Assembly: GCA_900754745.1 (NCBI GenBank)
Contig: CAAEEB010000068.1
Span: forward strand, 1-61,141
Length of the DNA: 61,141 nucleotides
Reading direction: 5' to 3'
Origin: an uncultured Collinsella sp.
GTDB lineage: Bacteria > Actinomycetota > Coriobacteriia > Coriobacteriales > Coriobacteriaceae
Numbering within the stretch: position 1 is the stretch's first letter; every line of letters begins with the position of its first letter. The notes below the pieces were generated by a model. It did not search any database and was not told the DNA's origin. It saw only the letters and a program-made list of their open reading frames with translations. This document shows positions 22,608-30,754 of the stretch, in pieces. The translations under genes and the position numbers were made by a program.

Positions 22608-23717
22608 TTACGCCGGCTTGAGCCCAAAGCACGCTCGGAGCGTATTCAGCAGAGCATCTTGCCTCTTTCGACGCGCCTCTACGCGATTCTGATATCGCTT
22701 ACCCATACGTTGGTAAATGCGCCATGCGAGCGCTTCCATCGCTTCCATGTCGCAGAGCATTTCGTTGTTGACCGTCGCGACCTCGATTCCCATAGTAATC
22801 AAGCCCGTGTTGCGTTTTTCATCATGGATACGTCCCCTCCGGGAAGAATGGCCCAGCTCACCGTTGTATTCCAGATCAAACCGGGCTGCTTCCTGATACG
22901 CATCGCAAACTGCATGCGGCATCCCCGAGATTGCCTGTGCGCGGTCATCGAACTCGATCTTGTAGTCGGTCTTAAAGGGACCGCAGGCAAATCCGCCATA
23001 GGAAAACGGAAGCGAAAACATGGCAAGCATGATGCACTCCATGGGTGAGCGCAGGTTTTCCGACAGATAGGGACACAGCCGCCGCAGTTGTTTGGCCGCA
23101 CTCCCCTTGCATGCCGCGAGGTAACCTGCCAGGCGATCGGGCGTCAACACCGGCTCGACTTCAAAGTAGCCCACGTCTGCCGGTTGGTCCTTGTCCTTTG
23201 CAAGTCTATTCGCAACAGGCGAGGTATAGGGAGGTAGATACTTCCCGCGATCGCTCAGTGAAATCTTGGAACACAGTTCCTGGGCCAGGACAAACGCCTG
23301 GATACAGCCGACCTCGCGGGCGACGGCAACACAAAGGGCCTCGGGAGATAGGCTGTACACCCCCGGTTCCACCTCTAGAATCGAGCCGGCAGGCAACCCG
23401 GAACACACGGACCAGCCCACACCAGGCATGCGTCGGCGCTGCGCCGCAGATCCCACCAGCAAGCACAGATCTTCTTGCACCTCACCGCTTTTGGCTCCAA
23501 TTCGCACCAGGTCGGGAAGATAAATATCCTCGGTCGAAGGCGATGACGTACACAGCACGCGGCACTCCTCCTCGGGCTCAAGGTCCTTCCAGCCGATGTA
23601 GCCCATCTGTCGGCGCTCGGCGCGCATCATGCGTAGCGCCGAGGCGCCTGTTAGGATTGCGGAAGCCGCTAGCTGTTCGCCTGTCGGCTCGTTGCACCGC
23701 TCAATCTTTACCGCCAC
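22608..23717 (-). CDS. Hypothetical protein with possible PD-(D/E)XK nuclease-like C-terminus
   Basis: I recognise no named family for this 369-residue protein. The N-terminal 270 residues are mixed alpha/beta with six scattered Cys. Around residues 275-325 the sequence RFDLEYNGELGHSS followed by DEKRNTGLITMGIEVATV resembles the core of DUF559/Vsr-like nuclease folds: Asp, then Glu-x-Asn-Gly, His, and a D-x-x-R-x-x-x-L helix. A basic C-terminal helix follows (RVEARRKRQDALL). A GTG at 23717 with AGGGGTGA upstream starts it 11 bases after the comF stop, so the two are cotranscribed. It could be a DNA-processing protein, as ComF is linked to competence; this is inference from position. Confidence 0.6.
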   Translation of the reverse strand: MAVKIERCNEPTGEQLAASAILTGASALRMMRAERRQMGYIGWKDLEPEEECRVLCTSSPSTEDIYLPDLVRIGAKSGEVQEDLCLLVGSAAQRRRMPGVGWSVCSGLPAGSILEVEPGVYSLSPEALCVAVAREVGCIQAFVLAQELCSKISLSDRGKYLPPYTSPVANRLAKDKDQPADVGYFEVEPVLTPDRLAGYLAACKGSAAKQLRRLCPYLSENLRSPMECIMLAMFSLPFSYGGFACGPFKTDYKIEFDDRAQAISGMPHAVCDAYQEAARFDLEYNGELGHSSRRGRIHDEKRNTGLITMGIEVATVNNEMLCDMEAMEALAWRIYQRMGKRYQNRVEARRKRQDALLNTLRACFGLKPA

Positions 23718-23728
23718 ACGAATCACCC

Positions 23729-24535
23729 CTACCAAACGCGTGCGATAGCGAGGCCATCAACGGCCGCGGCACCGGCGCGCTTGAGTTCCGCCGAAGCCGC
23801 TGCCATCGTCGCACCCGTGGTGATAACGTCGTCGATAAGCAGCAGGCGGCGGCCCCGCACGTCCTCAACGGTCTCGTACATGCCTCGGGCGCGTTCACGG
23901 CGTTCTTCACGACCGAGTTCACGCTGATCGCCATGGCCGTACTTAACGAGGACGTCGAGCAGCGGAACACCAGACAGCTCGCAAAATGGGCGAGCGATGG
24001 CTTCCATATGATCGAAGCCGCGTCGCCGAAACGCCGCCGCCGTCGCGGGCACAAATACCACCGCATCCGCAGCGGACAGCACGCTTCCGTAGCGATCGGG
24101 GGCCGCGACCTGGGCATGTAAGGCGGTGTCGTAGAGCAGCTCCGCCAGATACGGAGCCAGACGTCGCTCGCCCGCATCCTTGTACGCTTTAATGATGCGC
24201 GGCAGCGGATGCGCATAGACGGCGCACGCCAGGCAGCGGTCGAGCGCCTCTGCCATCGCCGAGGACGCACCCTCGACCGAGCACTCGGTGCACAGCAAGT
24301 CTCCAAACGGGGCTCCGCATCGGGTGCAGCTATAACGTGGGTCAATGAGCGCGAGCGCGGCCAGGCAGTCTTGGCAAATAAGCGCGCCGGCGCGCTCGCA
24401 GCCGGCACATCGCGTGGGCGACAACGCCTCAAGCGCCTCGTGCGCCGCCCGCTCGGCAAACGGTAGCAATTCATCCGCAAACGGTAGAATGTCGGCACCT
24501 TGCAGGCATCCCAACACATTCAAATGTCTCTTCAC
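23729..24535 (-). CDS. comF: ComF-family phosphoribosyltransferase-like protein
   Basis: The 268-residue protein has an N-terminal zinc-ribbon with CAGCERAGALICQDC and CTRCGAPFGDLLCTEC, a YAHPLPRIIKAYKDAGERRL linker and a type I PRTase domain with VVFVPATAAAFRRRGFDHME and the PRPP loop RLLLIDDVITTGATM near residue 230. ComF proteins act in natural transformation, probably with primosomal helicases during DNA uptake. The start is GTG at 24535. It heads a two-gene unit with the nuclease-like orphan. The other competence genes are not in the window. Confidence 0.92.
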   Translation of the reverse strand: MKRHLNVLGCLQGADILPFADELLPFAERAAHEALEALSPTRCAGCERAGALICQDCLAALALIDPRYSCTRCGAPFGDLLCTECSVEGASSAMAEALDRCLACAVYAHPLPRIIKAYKDAGERRLAPYLAELLYDTALHAQVAAPDRYGSVLSAADAVVFVPATAAAFRRRGFDHMEAIARPFCELSGVPLLDVLVKYGHGDQRELGREERRERARGMYETVEDVRGRRLLLIDDVITTGATMAAASAELKRAGAAAVDGLAIARVW

Positions 24536-24540
24536 GACAC

Positions 24541-24574
24541 AACCCTCCCTACGTTCGGTCGCAGGGAGGGTTGT
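24541..24574 (-). terminator. Hairpin after ricT
   Basis: CAACCCTCCCT pairs with AGGGAGGGTTG around a 12-base loop. It lies between the ricT stop and the comF start on the minus strand. The following T tract is poor, so it may terminate weakly. Confidence 0.6.
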
Positions 24575-24637
24575 TGATTCAGCGCTATGGTACCCCGACG
24601 CGTTTGGGGTCAGGCAGGTTAAATCCGTTTGCGGGCA

Positions 24638-26338
24638 CTATTCGCCGGTGGGCGGTTGCGGTGCGGACGAGTTTTGGGTCGAACCCTCGCCACCATCCTG
24701 ACGCGGCTTGCGGGAACGACGACGGCGACGGCGCTTTTGACCCTGGTCGGCCGAACCCTCGCCACCACGATCTTCACGCGACTCGTGTTCGTCGCGAGCA
24801 GCGCCGCGCGCGGCCTTGGCGGCCGCGCCTCCGCCATCTCCGGGGCGACGGCGCGTGACCTTGACCTCGCCATCCGAGACCTGATCGGCCACGGAGGGCA
24901 CCGAGGGCTTTTGCTGCGTGCCCGAGGAATGGCGACGACGCGGACGCGGGGGGCGCTCGTCATCGTTGCGCTGCTTGCCACCCTTGTCGGCAGACGTATC
25001 GGAACCCGAACCACCCTTGGGAGCGGCACCGGCCTCGCGAGCGGCTGCGGCGCGGAAGGCGTCCTCGCGCTCCCCGCTCGACAGATGACGGCGACGACGG
25101 CGCGTGGGGTTCATGCCGCCGCCGCGGTTTTGCTGCTGGGGCTGCTGAGTCTCGCGCTCGCGGGAAGCGTTCTTGCCCGCGGGAGCGGCCTCGCCGGCAT
25201 CGCCCGAACCCGAGCGCTTGCGGCGACGACGTCCACCGGCAGCCTCCTCAGCCTCGGGCGCCTCGGCCTTGCCGCGACCCTTACCGCGGCCGCGACCCTC
25301 GCCCTGGCTCTGACCGGCACGGGTATCGGCGTCCGCATCGCGACGGCGGCGCTTGGGCATCGTCGTCCCCGCCAGACGGTCGGCGCTCGACAGGCCATCG
25401 CCCACGTCGACGCCGTTCTCGCGGTCGAGCTCCATAAGCGCCAAGCGCATCTCGGGCGACTCGATACGCTCGAGCACATCGCGCGTTACGCAGTCGGGAC
25501 GGCAGTTGCAGCCCTGCTCGGCGGCCTTCTTTTTGCAGCCCTCAGAGCAGGTCATGTCGGCCAGGTTGACCTTAAAGACTTTGCCGTTCTCCAGGCGCAA
25601 CACCAGCTGCTCACGCGGCGTGTCATATTCCTGGATGCGCGCCTTGCCAAGCGGCGTGTCGATAAGCGTCTTCTTTTTGGGCGCGCGGCTCTTAAAGTCC
25701 TTGTACGCCTCGAACTCGTAGCGCAGGCAGCACATCAGGCGGCCGCAGACGCCGCTAATCTTGGACGAGTTGAGCGGCAGGTCCTGCTCTTTTGCCATGC
25801 GGATCGAAACCGGCTCAAACTGTCCGCCAAAGCGCGTGCAGCAGAGCTCCTGGCCGCACTGGGCATAGCCGCCCACCAGGCGGGTCTCGTCACGCACGCC
25901 AATCTGGCGCATGTCGACGCGAATGTGCAGCGTCGAGGACAGGTCCTTGACGAGCTGACGGAAATCGACGCGCTCCTCGGCCGCAAAGTAGAACACGGCC
26001 TTCTCGCCGCCAAACAGGTACTCGACGCCCACCGGCTTCATCTCGAGGTCGAGTTCTTTGACCAGACGGCGGAAGTCGACCATGGCCTCGTCACCCTGGA
26101 TAGCCAGGTCGTCGGCAAGCTGCAGGTCGATGTCGCTCGCCACGCGCAGCACGGGCTTGAGCGGCTGACCGATCTCGTCTTGCGGCACCTCGAAGGGATC
26201 GGCCGTGACCAGGCCGATCTCGGTTCCGCGCTCGGTGGAGCAGATGGCATAATCGGCCTCGAGGATATCCAGATCCTGTGGGTCGAACCACAGGTCGCGC
26301 GAGGCGTAGGTAAACTTAACGGGTACGACTAACGGCAT
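24638..26338 (-). CDS. ricT: RicT/YaaT-like PSP1-domain protein with long basic C-terminal extension
   Basis: The first 300 residues match the PSP1/RicT family: VVPVKFTYASRDLWFDPQ, the Cys motif CGQELCCTRFGGQFEPVS, and GVCGRLMCCLRYEFEAYKDF, followed by a further Cys cluster (CSEGCKKKAAEQGCNC). RicT with RicA and RicF forms an iron-sulphur complex that helps RNase Y process mRNAs. Gene order tmk-holB-ricT is as in Bacillus. Unusual is the tail of about 240 residues from residue 325 onward, rich in Arg, Gly, Asp and Gln with runs such as KRRRRRRSRK, resembling RNA-binding disordered regions. The start overlaps the holB stop by ten bases. Confidence 0.9.
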   Translation of the reverse strand: MPLVVPVKFTYASRDLWFDPQDLDILEADYAICSTERGTEIGLVTADPFEVPQDEIGQPLKPVLRVASDIDLQLADDLAIQGDEAMVDFRRLVKELDLEMKPVGVEYLFGGEKAVFYFAAEERVDFRQLVKDLSSTLHIRVDMRQIGVRDETRLVGGYAQCGQELCCTRFGGQFEPVSIRMAKEQDLPLNSSKISGVCGRLMCCLRYEFEAYKDFKSRAPKKKTLIDTPLGKARIQEYDTPREQLVLRLENGKVFKVNLADMTCSEGCKKKAAEQGCNCRPDCVTRDVLERIESPEMRLALMELDRENGVDVGDGLSSADRLAGTTMPKRRRRDADADTRAGQSQGEGRGRGKGRGKAEAPEAEEAAGGRRRRKRSGSGDAGEAAPAGKNASRERETQQPQQQNRGGGMNPTRRRRRHLSSGEREDAFRAAAAREAGAAPKGGSGSDTSADKGGKQRNDDERPPRPRRRHSSGTQQKPSVPSVADQVSDGEVKVTRRRPGDGGGAAAKAARGAARDEHESREDRGGEGSADQGQKRRRRRRSRKPRQDGGEGSTQNSSAPQPPTGE

Positions 26339-27456
26339 TTCAGTGCCTTCCTGATATCGAACAGCATGACCTCGATGGCCAGCTGGGGAGTAACGTTTCT
26401 GGCGATGTTGCGCTCAGCGGTGGCAACCGCCTCGAGCGCCTGGGTGGCACCCGCAACATTCGTCGCCGCGGCAAGCCGCCCGATCGTGTCGCGCACGTCC
26501 TCGTTCACAACGTCTGCCGCCTCATCCTGAAGCGTCAGCAGCACGTCGCGCATGAGCGTCCGCGCGCTCGCCAGCGCTTCCATGATACCCGAACGCTCGC
26601 GCGCGTTGAGTTCGCGCTTGTTGCGGTCCTCAAGCTGCTTCAATGCTCCACGCGACAGGTAGTCGGCATTTTGCTCGAGCACCTTTTCCTGCGTGGACTT
26701 GACCTCGGCGAGCGGCGCCTTGACGGCGACGATGAGCGACTTGGCGCGACTGAGCACATCGGCCTCGTCGGCGGCGATGAGCGAGTCGATGGCACGGACC
26801 ATCTGGCGACGGGCGTCCTGGCGCTCGGCGCTCTTGAGGAACTCGATACCACGCGTAGGGCTTCCCGCCACGGCGACGGCCATGCGACAACGCGCGATAT
26901 CCTGGCCCGTCGCGCGGCTCACGGCCTGCGCGGCCACAGTGGGCGACACCAGCCGAAACGGCACGCACTGGCAGCGGCTCACAATGGTGGGCAGCATCAC
27001 GTCGGCCGAGGTACCCAACAGGATGAACATGACGCCCTCGGGCGGCTCCTCGAGCGTTTTGAGCAGCGCGTTGGCGGTGTTGGCGCGCAGCTGCTCGGCA
27101 CGGTCGATGATGTAGACCTTTGCCTTGGCGCGGATGGGCGCCAGGGGCACGTCGTCGAGCAGCTCGCGGGTCTGCGCGATGAGGTAGCCCGTAGCGCTTT
27201 CGGGGGTGTAATAATGCACGTCGGGATGCGTATGGCGCGCGACGCGCACGCAGCTGTCGCACGAACCACAGCCGTCCCGCTCGCACAGGAATGCCTGGGC
27301 AAGCGCCCATGCGGCATCGAGCTTGCCGGCGCCGGGCGCGCCCAAGAACAGGTAGGCGTGCGATGCGCGGCCGCTTGCGATGGCGTTGGTCAAAAAGTCG
27401 CGCACGCGCTGTTGGGTGTCGAGCTTGGCCAGCAGGCTTGTCTGCGCGGGGGCCAT
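26329..27456 (-). CDS. holB: DNA polymerase III delta' subunit
   Basis: The 375-residue clamp-loader subunit has an AAA+ core: SHAYLFLGAPGAGKLDAAW is the degenerate Walker A, CERDGCGSCDSC the zinc module, KVYIIDRAEQLRANTANALL the Walker B region, KTLEEPPEG and the sensor PTIVSRCQCVPFR with the SRC arginine motif. The ATG at 27456 with AGGAGG upstream starts one base after the tmk stop; the longer frame into tmk is rejected. It loads the sliding clamp during replication. Confidence 0.93.
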   Translation of the reverse strand: MAPAQTSLLAKLDTQQRVRDFLTNAIASGRASHAYLFLGAPGAGKLDAAWALAQAFLCERDGCGSCDSCVRVARHTHPDVHYYTPESATGYLIAQTRELLDDVPLAPIRAKAKVYIIDRAEQLRANTANALLKTLEEPPEGVMFILLGTSADVMLPTIVSRCQCVPFRLVSPTVAAQAVSRATGQDIARCRMAVAVAGSPTRGIEFLKSAERQDARRQMVRAIDSLIAADEADVLSRAKSLIVAVKAPLAEVKSTQEKVLEQNADYLSRGALKQLEDRNKRELNARERSGIMEALASARTLMRDVLLTLQDEAADVVNEDVRDTIGRLAAATNVAGATQALEAVATAERNIARNVTPQLAIEVMLFDIRKALKCR

Positions 27457-27457
27457 G

Positions 27458-28141
27458 TTACTCAGCCTCCTGAGCAAGCGCGGCGGCGACGGCATCTTGG
27501 GGAATGTCGAGACCGTACGCGCGAACCAGCTCGACCGTTTGCGTGAAGACGTCTGCGATCGACGCAGTGGCGTCGATGAGCTTTACGCGGTCTGGCTCCT
27601 CGGCAGCAATTGCGCAAAATCCCTGGTAGACACGCTCCTGGAAGGCCATGCCCTTGGCCTCCATGCGATCGGCCGCACCACGGGCGGCCATGCGCAGCGC
27701 CGCCTGCTCGGGCGTGATGTGATAGACGAGCGTGAGCGCCGGATGCGTACCGGCGACAGCCAGGTTGTTGGCATCGCGCACCATCTGACGGTCGAGGCCA
27801 TCGGCAAACGCCTGATAGCAGGTCGTGGAATCGTAGAAACGGTCGCACAGGACCACCTTGCCGGCAGCGAGGGCAGGCGCGATGACTTCGTGCACCAGCT
27901 GGGCACGCGCGGCCTCGTAGAGCAGCAGCTCGCAGGTGTCGCCCATCGCCGTATTGACGGGGTCGAGCAGCAGGGCGCGAATCTTTTCGCTGATGGCGGT
28001 GCCGCCCGGCTCGCGCAGAGTTACGACCTGATAGCCAGCGAGGTCGAGCGCGCGGGCCAGCAGGCGCGCCTGCGTGGACTTGCCGGCGCCATCGACGCCC
28101 TCGAGCGTGATAAAGCTATGTTGAGCGGGCTCAAAAGCCAT
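27458..28141 (-). CDS. tmk: Thymidylate kinase
   Basis: The 227-residue enzyme phosphorylates dTMP to dTDP. Visible are the P-loop ITLEGVDGAGKSTQARLL, the dTMP-binding LREPGGTAISEKIR, the DRFYDSTTCYQAF segment and an RMEAKGMAFQERV LID region. It starts the operon tmk-holB-ricT. The length is slightly above the usual 205-215 because of a C-terminal extension rich in Ala. Confidence 0.95.
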   Translation of the reverse strand: MAFEPAQHSFITLEGVDGAGKSTQARLLARALDLAGYQVVTLREPGGTAISEKIRALLLDPVNTAMGDTCELLLYEAARAQLVHEVIAPALAAGKVVLCDRFYDSTTCYQAFADGLDRQMVRDANNLAVAGTHPALTLVYHITPEQAALRMAARGAADRMEAKGMAFQERVYQGFCAIAAEEPDRVKLIDATASIADVFTQTVELVRAYGLDIPQDAVAAALAQEAE

Positions 28142-28229
28142 GGGCGCAGTCCCTTCCTACAAGGCGCGAAAATGCAAGTTATAGCAACCAAGCCATGATA
28201 CCCCAGCGTCCGGCGCACCCCAAATCCCA

Positions 28230-28262
28230 CCTAGTCATTGGGGACGTTCTTAAATGACTAGG
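28230..28262. repeat. Complete CCTAGTCATT...AATGACTAGG palindromic repeat
   Basis: Perfect 10-bp arms (28230-28239 and 28253-28262) flank GGGGACGTTCTTA. Related copies are at 38108-38140 (one arm with three changes) and at about 562-584 (left arm missing beside the IS110 element). Confidence 0.8.
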
Positions 28263-28265
28263 TGA

Positions 28266-28315
28266 CAGTTAGGGACGTTCCTAAAGTGCCGGCAGAAAAG
28301 GAACGTCCCTAACTG
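28266..28315. repeat. CAGTTAGGGACGTTCC palindrome
   Basis: Perfect 16-bp arms CAGTTAGGGACGTTCC (28266-28281) and GGAACGTCCCTAACTG (28300-28315) with an 18-base loop. The GGGACGTTC core is shared with the adjacent repeat. It looks like a REP-type sequence of the kind mobilised by RAYT transposases, although no such gene is in the window. Confidence 0.75.
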
Positions 28316-28328
28316 CCGACCCTCTAAG

Positions 28329-28391
28329 TTGCGGTGAAATAGGGACTGAATACGCCTTCTAGCAGCAAATACAATCCCTATTTCACCGCAA
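28329..28391. repeat. 63-base TTGCGGTGAAATAGGGA palindrome, copy A
   Basis: 17-bp perfect arms (28329-28345 and 28375-28391) enclose a 29-base loop containing GCCTTCTAGCAGCAAATACA. A second copy with the same arms and a similar loop lies at 30612-30674. It ends one base before the serine-hydrolase stop codon, so it could act as its terminator. Confidence 0.82.
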
Positions 28392-28392
28392 G

Positions 28393-29448
28393 TTAGGAGT
28401 GGGCGCGGGCGTTGATGGCGAAGGAAATGTCGCGCTCGAGGGCGAGGGCCTGCTCGCGTTCGAGGTCCTGGGTGAGGATTGCCAGCACGTAAGGGCGCTC
28501 GGCGTAGACGATTGCGGCATCGTGCTGAGCATTCGCCAGACTGCCCGTTTTGTGCGCGACCAAAACGCCGCCGGGAACGCCCTCGACAATACCGCGTGCG
28601 TCTTCCTGCGCCAGCAGATATCCGCGCGCTCGCTCGCACAGCTCGGGCGTCGCGATTGTCCCCGCCGCCAGTCGCTGCAACACGACCGCAGCATCACGGG
28701 CGCTCGTATAGTTCTCGTGACCCTGTGCCTGGGCATCGGTGTCCATCATCAGACGAGCGAGCACGGTCTGGGTCAGTCCCGATGCGGCACACGTTTCGTT
28801 GACCGTATCCATGCCAAGCCTGCCGATAACAAGGTTCGCCGCCACGTTATCGCTCTGGGCGATCATAGCGTGCAGCAGCTCGTCAATACTGTACGACACA
28901 CCCGCGCCGCGCGACTGAATGTTGCCGCTGCCACCCACGATATCCTGTTGCGTTACCGTTATCTGCTCGTCGAGGGACAGCTCGCCCGCCGTCACGGCCT
29001 CGAGCGCACAAGCGAGAATGGGAAGCTTGATGATGCTTGCCGCCACACGTCGCGCGTCCGGCGCCACAGCGACTTCACCATCGAGCGACGCGAACGTTTG
29101 TGGATCAAGCGCAACAGCATAGACCGAAGTAGACCCACTATACGGCTCGGCAAGGGCTTCGATATCTTGCTGAATGGCAGCGATCCAAGAAGCCCGGGAA
29201 ACAGCTTCCGCCTTTTGAGCGGACGGATGATTCGCTTTTCGTTTGGCAGGGGCAACGGAGCCCCCAGCCTCGTTGCGGCGCGCGGCACAGCCGCCGAAAC
29301 TCATCACCGAGGCAAGCGCTCCGGTCAACATCCCGGCACAAAACACTCGACGCGAGCAATCGCGCGCAGCGAGGGGCGCATCCCCCGGCGGGAACCGGAA
29401 CGCCTCCGTGTTATCGCCGCCACCCCGACCTTGCTCGCCGCAGTACAC
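28393..29448 (-). CDS. Serine beta-lactamase-fold lipoprotein
   Basis: The protein has class A beta-lactamase landmarks: S-x-x-K in AASIIKLPIL (Ser138), SDN in AQSDNVAANL (199-201) and KTG in VAHKTGSLANAQHD (Lys300). The usual Glu166 motif ExxLN is not recognisable, so activity against beta-lactams is doubtful; a D,D-peptidase-like or other serine hydrolase role is equally possible. The N-terminus carries CSRRVFCAG followed by a hydrophobic segment and lipobox FGGC at Cys54, suggesting Tat-dependent export and lipid anchoring. tatA and tatC lie 5 kb away. The GTG at 29448 has GGAGTGAG upstream; a GTG at 29463 is an alternative. A palindromic repeat follows the stop immediately. Confidence 0.8.
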   Translation of the reverse strand: MYCGEQGRGGGDNTEAFRFPPGDAPLAARDCSRRVFCAGMLTGALASVMSFGGCAARRNEAGGSVAPAKRKANHPSAQKAEAVSRASWIAAIQQDIEALAEPYSGSTSVYAVALDPQTFASLDGEVAVAPDARRVAASIIKLPILACALEAVTAGELSLDEQITVTQQDIVGGSGNIQSRGAGVSYSIDELLHAMIAQSDNVAANLVIGRLGMDTVNETCAASGLTQTVLARLMMDTDAQAQGHENYTSARDAAVVLQRLAAGTIATPELCERARGYLLAQEDARGIVEGVPGGVLVAHKTGSLANAQHDAAIVYAERPYVLAILTQDLEREQALALERDISFAINARAHS

Positions 29449-29649
29449 AGACTCACTCCCCACTATCGCATTCTACCGAGCCGTCGATAAACGGCCGCGC
29501 CGGACACGCAGCACGCCGCACTCATTGTGATGCATGCGACAGAGCTTGTGCGGCGCGACTATCCTCACACAACCAGTTGGGTCGGCGCGGCCCAACCGCA
29601 CCTGAACCACCTTATAATCTAGCCAACACATCGAATGGAAGGAACCATC

Positions 29650-30591
29650 ATGTCCCGGTTTTGTACCCATTGCGGCAAGCTTCTGAATGACGACGAGCGT
29701 TTTTGCACCAGCTGCGGAACGCCGGTAACCGATGATGGCCAGGCCTCTCAGTCGCAAGAGGATGCGCAGGCAGACGTGACCGTGCAGTCCGCCCATCAGC
29801 CCGCGCCCGCTCCCCAGTCCGAAGTTGGCGCGACGCAGCAATGGGCGACGCCAGCCGGCTCCGCGCCGCAGCAACCCATCCCGACCGCTGCTCCGCAGGC
29901 CGGTGCTCCCGCCGCGCCCAAAAACAACAACGCTCTGTTTATCGGCATCATCGCCGTACTGGTCGTCGTGATTATCGCGCTGGTCGTGTTCTTTATGATC
30001 AAACCTTTCGACAAGGGCGCCGATGATACCAAGGGCACGACGATCGAAAAGGTCAAAATCGACCACGACGACGTCTCCGTTAAGGGCGACCCCAACAAGC
30101 TTGACGATGATGACGATGACGCCCACGATGCCGCCACCATCAGCGAGCAGAACGTCTACGACCAGCTGAGCTCCTACTACAGCAGGCTCTCCGATCTTGA
30201 TCAGCAGGTTCGCGACTGCGCCACCACATTCAACACGTATTACCTTAAGGATGACCGCAGCTCGCGTCAGTCGGCCAGCGATGCCGCCGAGGCGCTCGAG
30301 GATCAGATCGGCGACCTCAAGGACGAGGTCGAGGACCTGGATGTTCCCATCGACTCGCAGAACTACAGCTCTTGGAAAGACATCATCGCGCTCTACGACG
30401 ACCTGGAGAATCGCATTGACGTCATTTGCGATGCCTGGGAGATCAGCCTTGAGTACTCCAGCCCCGCCAACCACAAGGACGAGATCGTGGCACCGCTGGC
30501 GCGCGACAACGTAGCGGGCACCAACGACAACAAATACCGTCTGGACTTTGAGGACCGCTACCCCGGCGCCGCACCCGTCGAAGTGAAGTGA
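29650..30591 (+). CDS. Zinc-ribbon membrane protein
   Basis: The 313-residue protein begins with a double CxxC zinc ribbon (FCTHCGKLLNDDERFCTSCG), continues with a Pro/Ala/Gln-rich linker, one membrane helix (LFIGIIAVLVVVIIALVVFF, about residues 96-118) and an extracellular part with an Asp-rich stretch and coiled-coil helices (YSRLSDLDQQVRDCATTF, AEALEDQIGDLKDEVEDLD). Such zinc_ribbon_2-TM proteins are common in Actinobacteria and Firmicutes; their role is unclear, perhaps envelope sensing. GGAAGGA before the ATG at 29650 decides the start. It is a lone plus-strand gene ending 20 bases before a palindromic repeat. Confidence 0.8.
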   Translation: MSRFCTHCGKLLNDDERFCTSCGTPVTDDGQASQSQEDAQADVTVQSAHQPAPAPQSEVGATQQWATPAGSAPQQPIPTAAPQAGAPAAPKNNNALFIGIIAVLVVVIIALVVFFMIKPFDKGADDTKGTTIEKVKIDHDDVSVKGDPNKLDDDDDDAHDAATISEQNVYDQLSSYYSRLSDLDQQVRDCATTFNTYYLKDDRSSRQSASDAAEALEDQIGDLKDEVEDLDVPIDSQNYSSWKDIIALYDDLENRIDVICDAWEISLEYSSPANHKDEIVAPLARDNVAGTNDNKYRLDFEDRYPGAAPVEVK

Positions 30592-30611
30592 TCCCAACAA
30601 CTGATCAAAAC

Positions 30612-30674
30612 TTGCGGTGAAATAGGGATTAATTAGGCCTTTTACCAGCAAAAACAGTCCCTATTTCACCGCAA
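30612..30674. repeat. 63-base TTGCGGTGAAATAGGGA palindrome, copy B
   Basis: The same 17-bp arms as the copy at 28329-28391 (30612-30628 and 30658-30674); the loop keeps GCCTTTTACCAGCAAAAACA. It lies between the convergent zinc-ribbon and topoisomerase genes. Confidence 0.82.
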
Positions 30675-30754
30675 CTTAGAAGTGGGGCCGGGCGCGCAAA
30701 TGCAAATGCGCGCCCGACCCCGCCGTGTCTATATGTGCTCGGATATGTGCTCGG

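Noticed and set aside
29473..30651. 392-codon open frame on the minus strand
   Set aside because: It lies opposite the zinc-ribbon gene, whose CxxC motifs, membrane helix and ribosome site are convincing.
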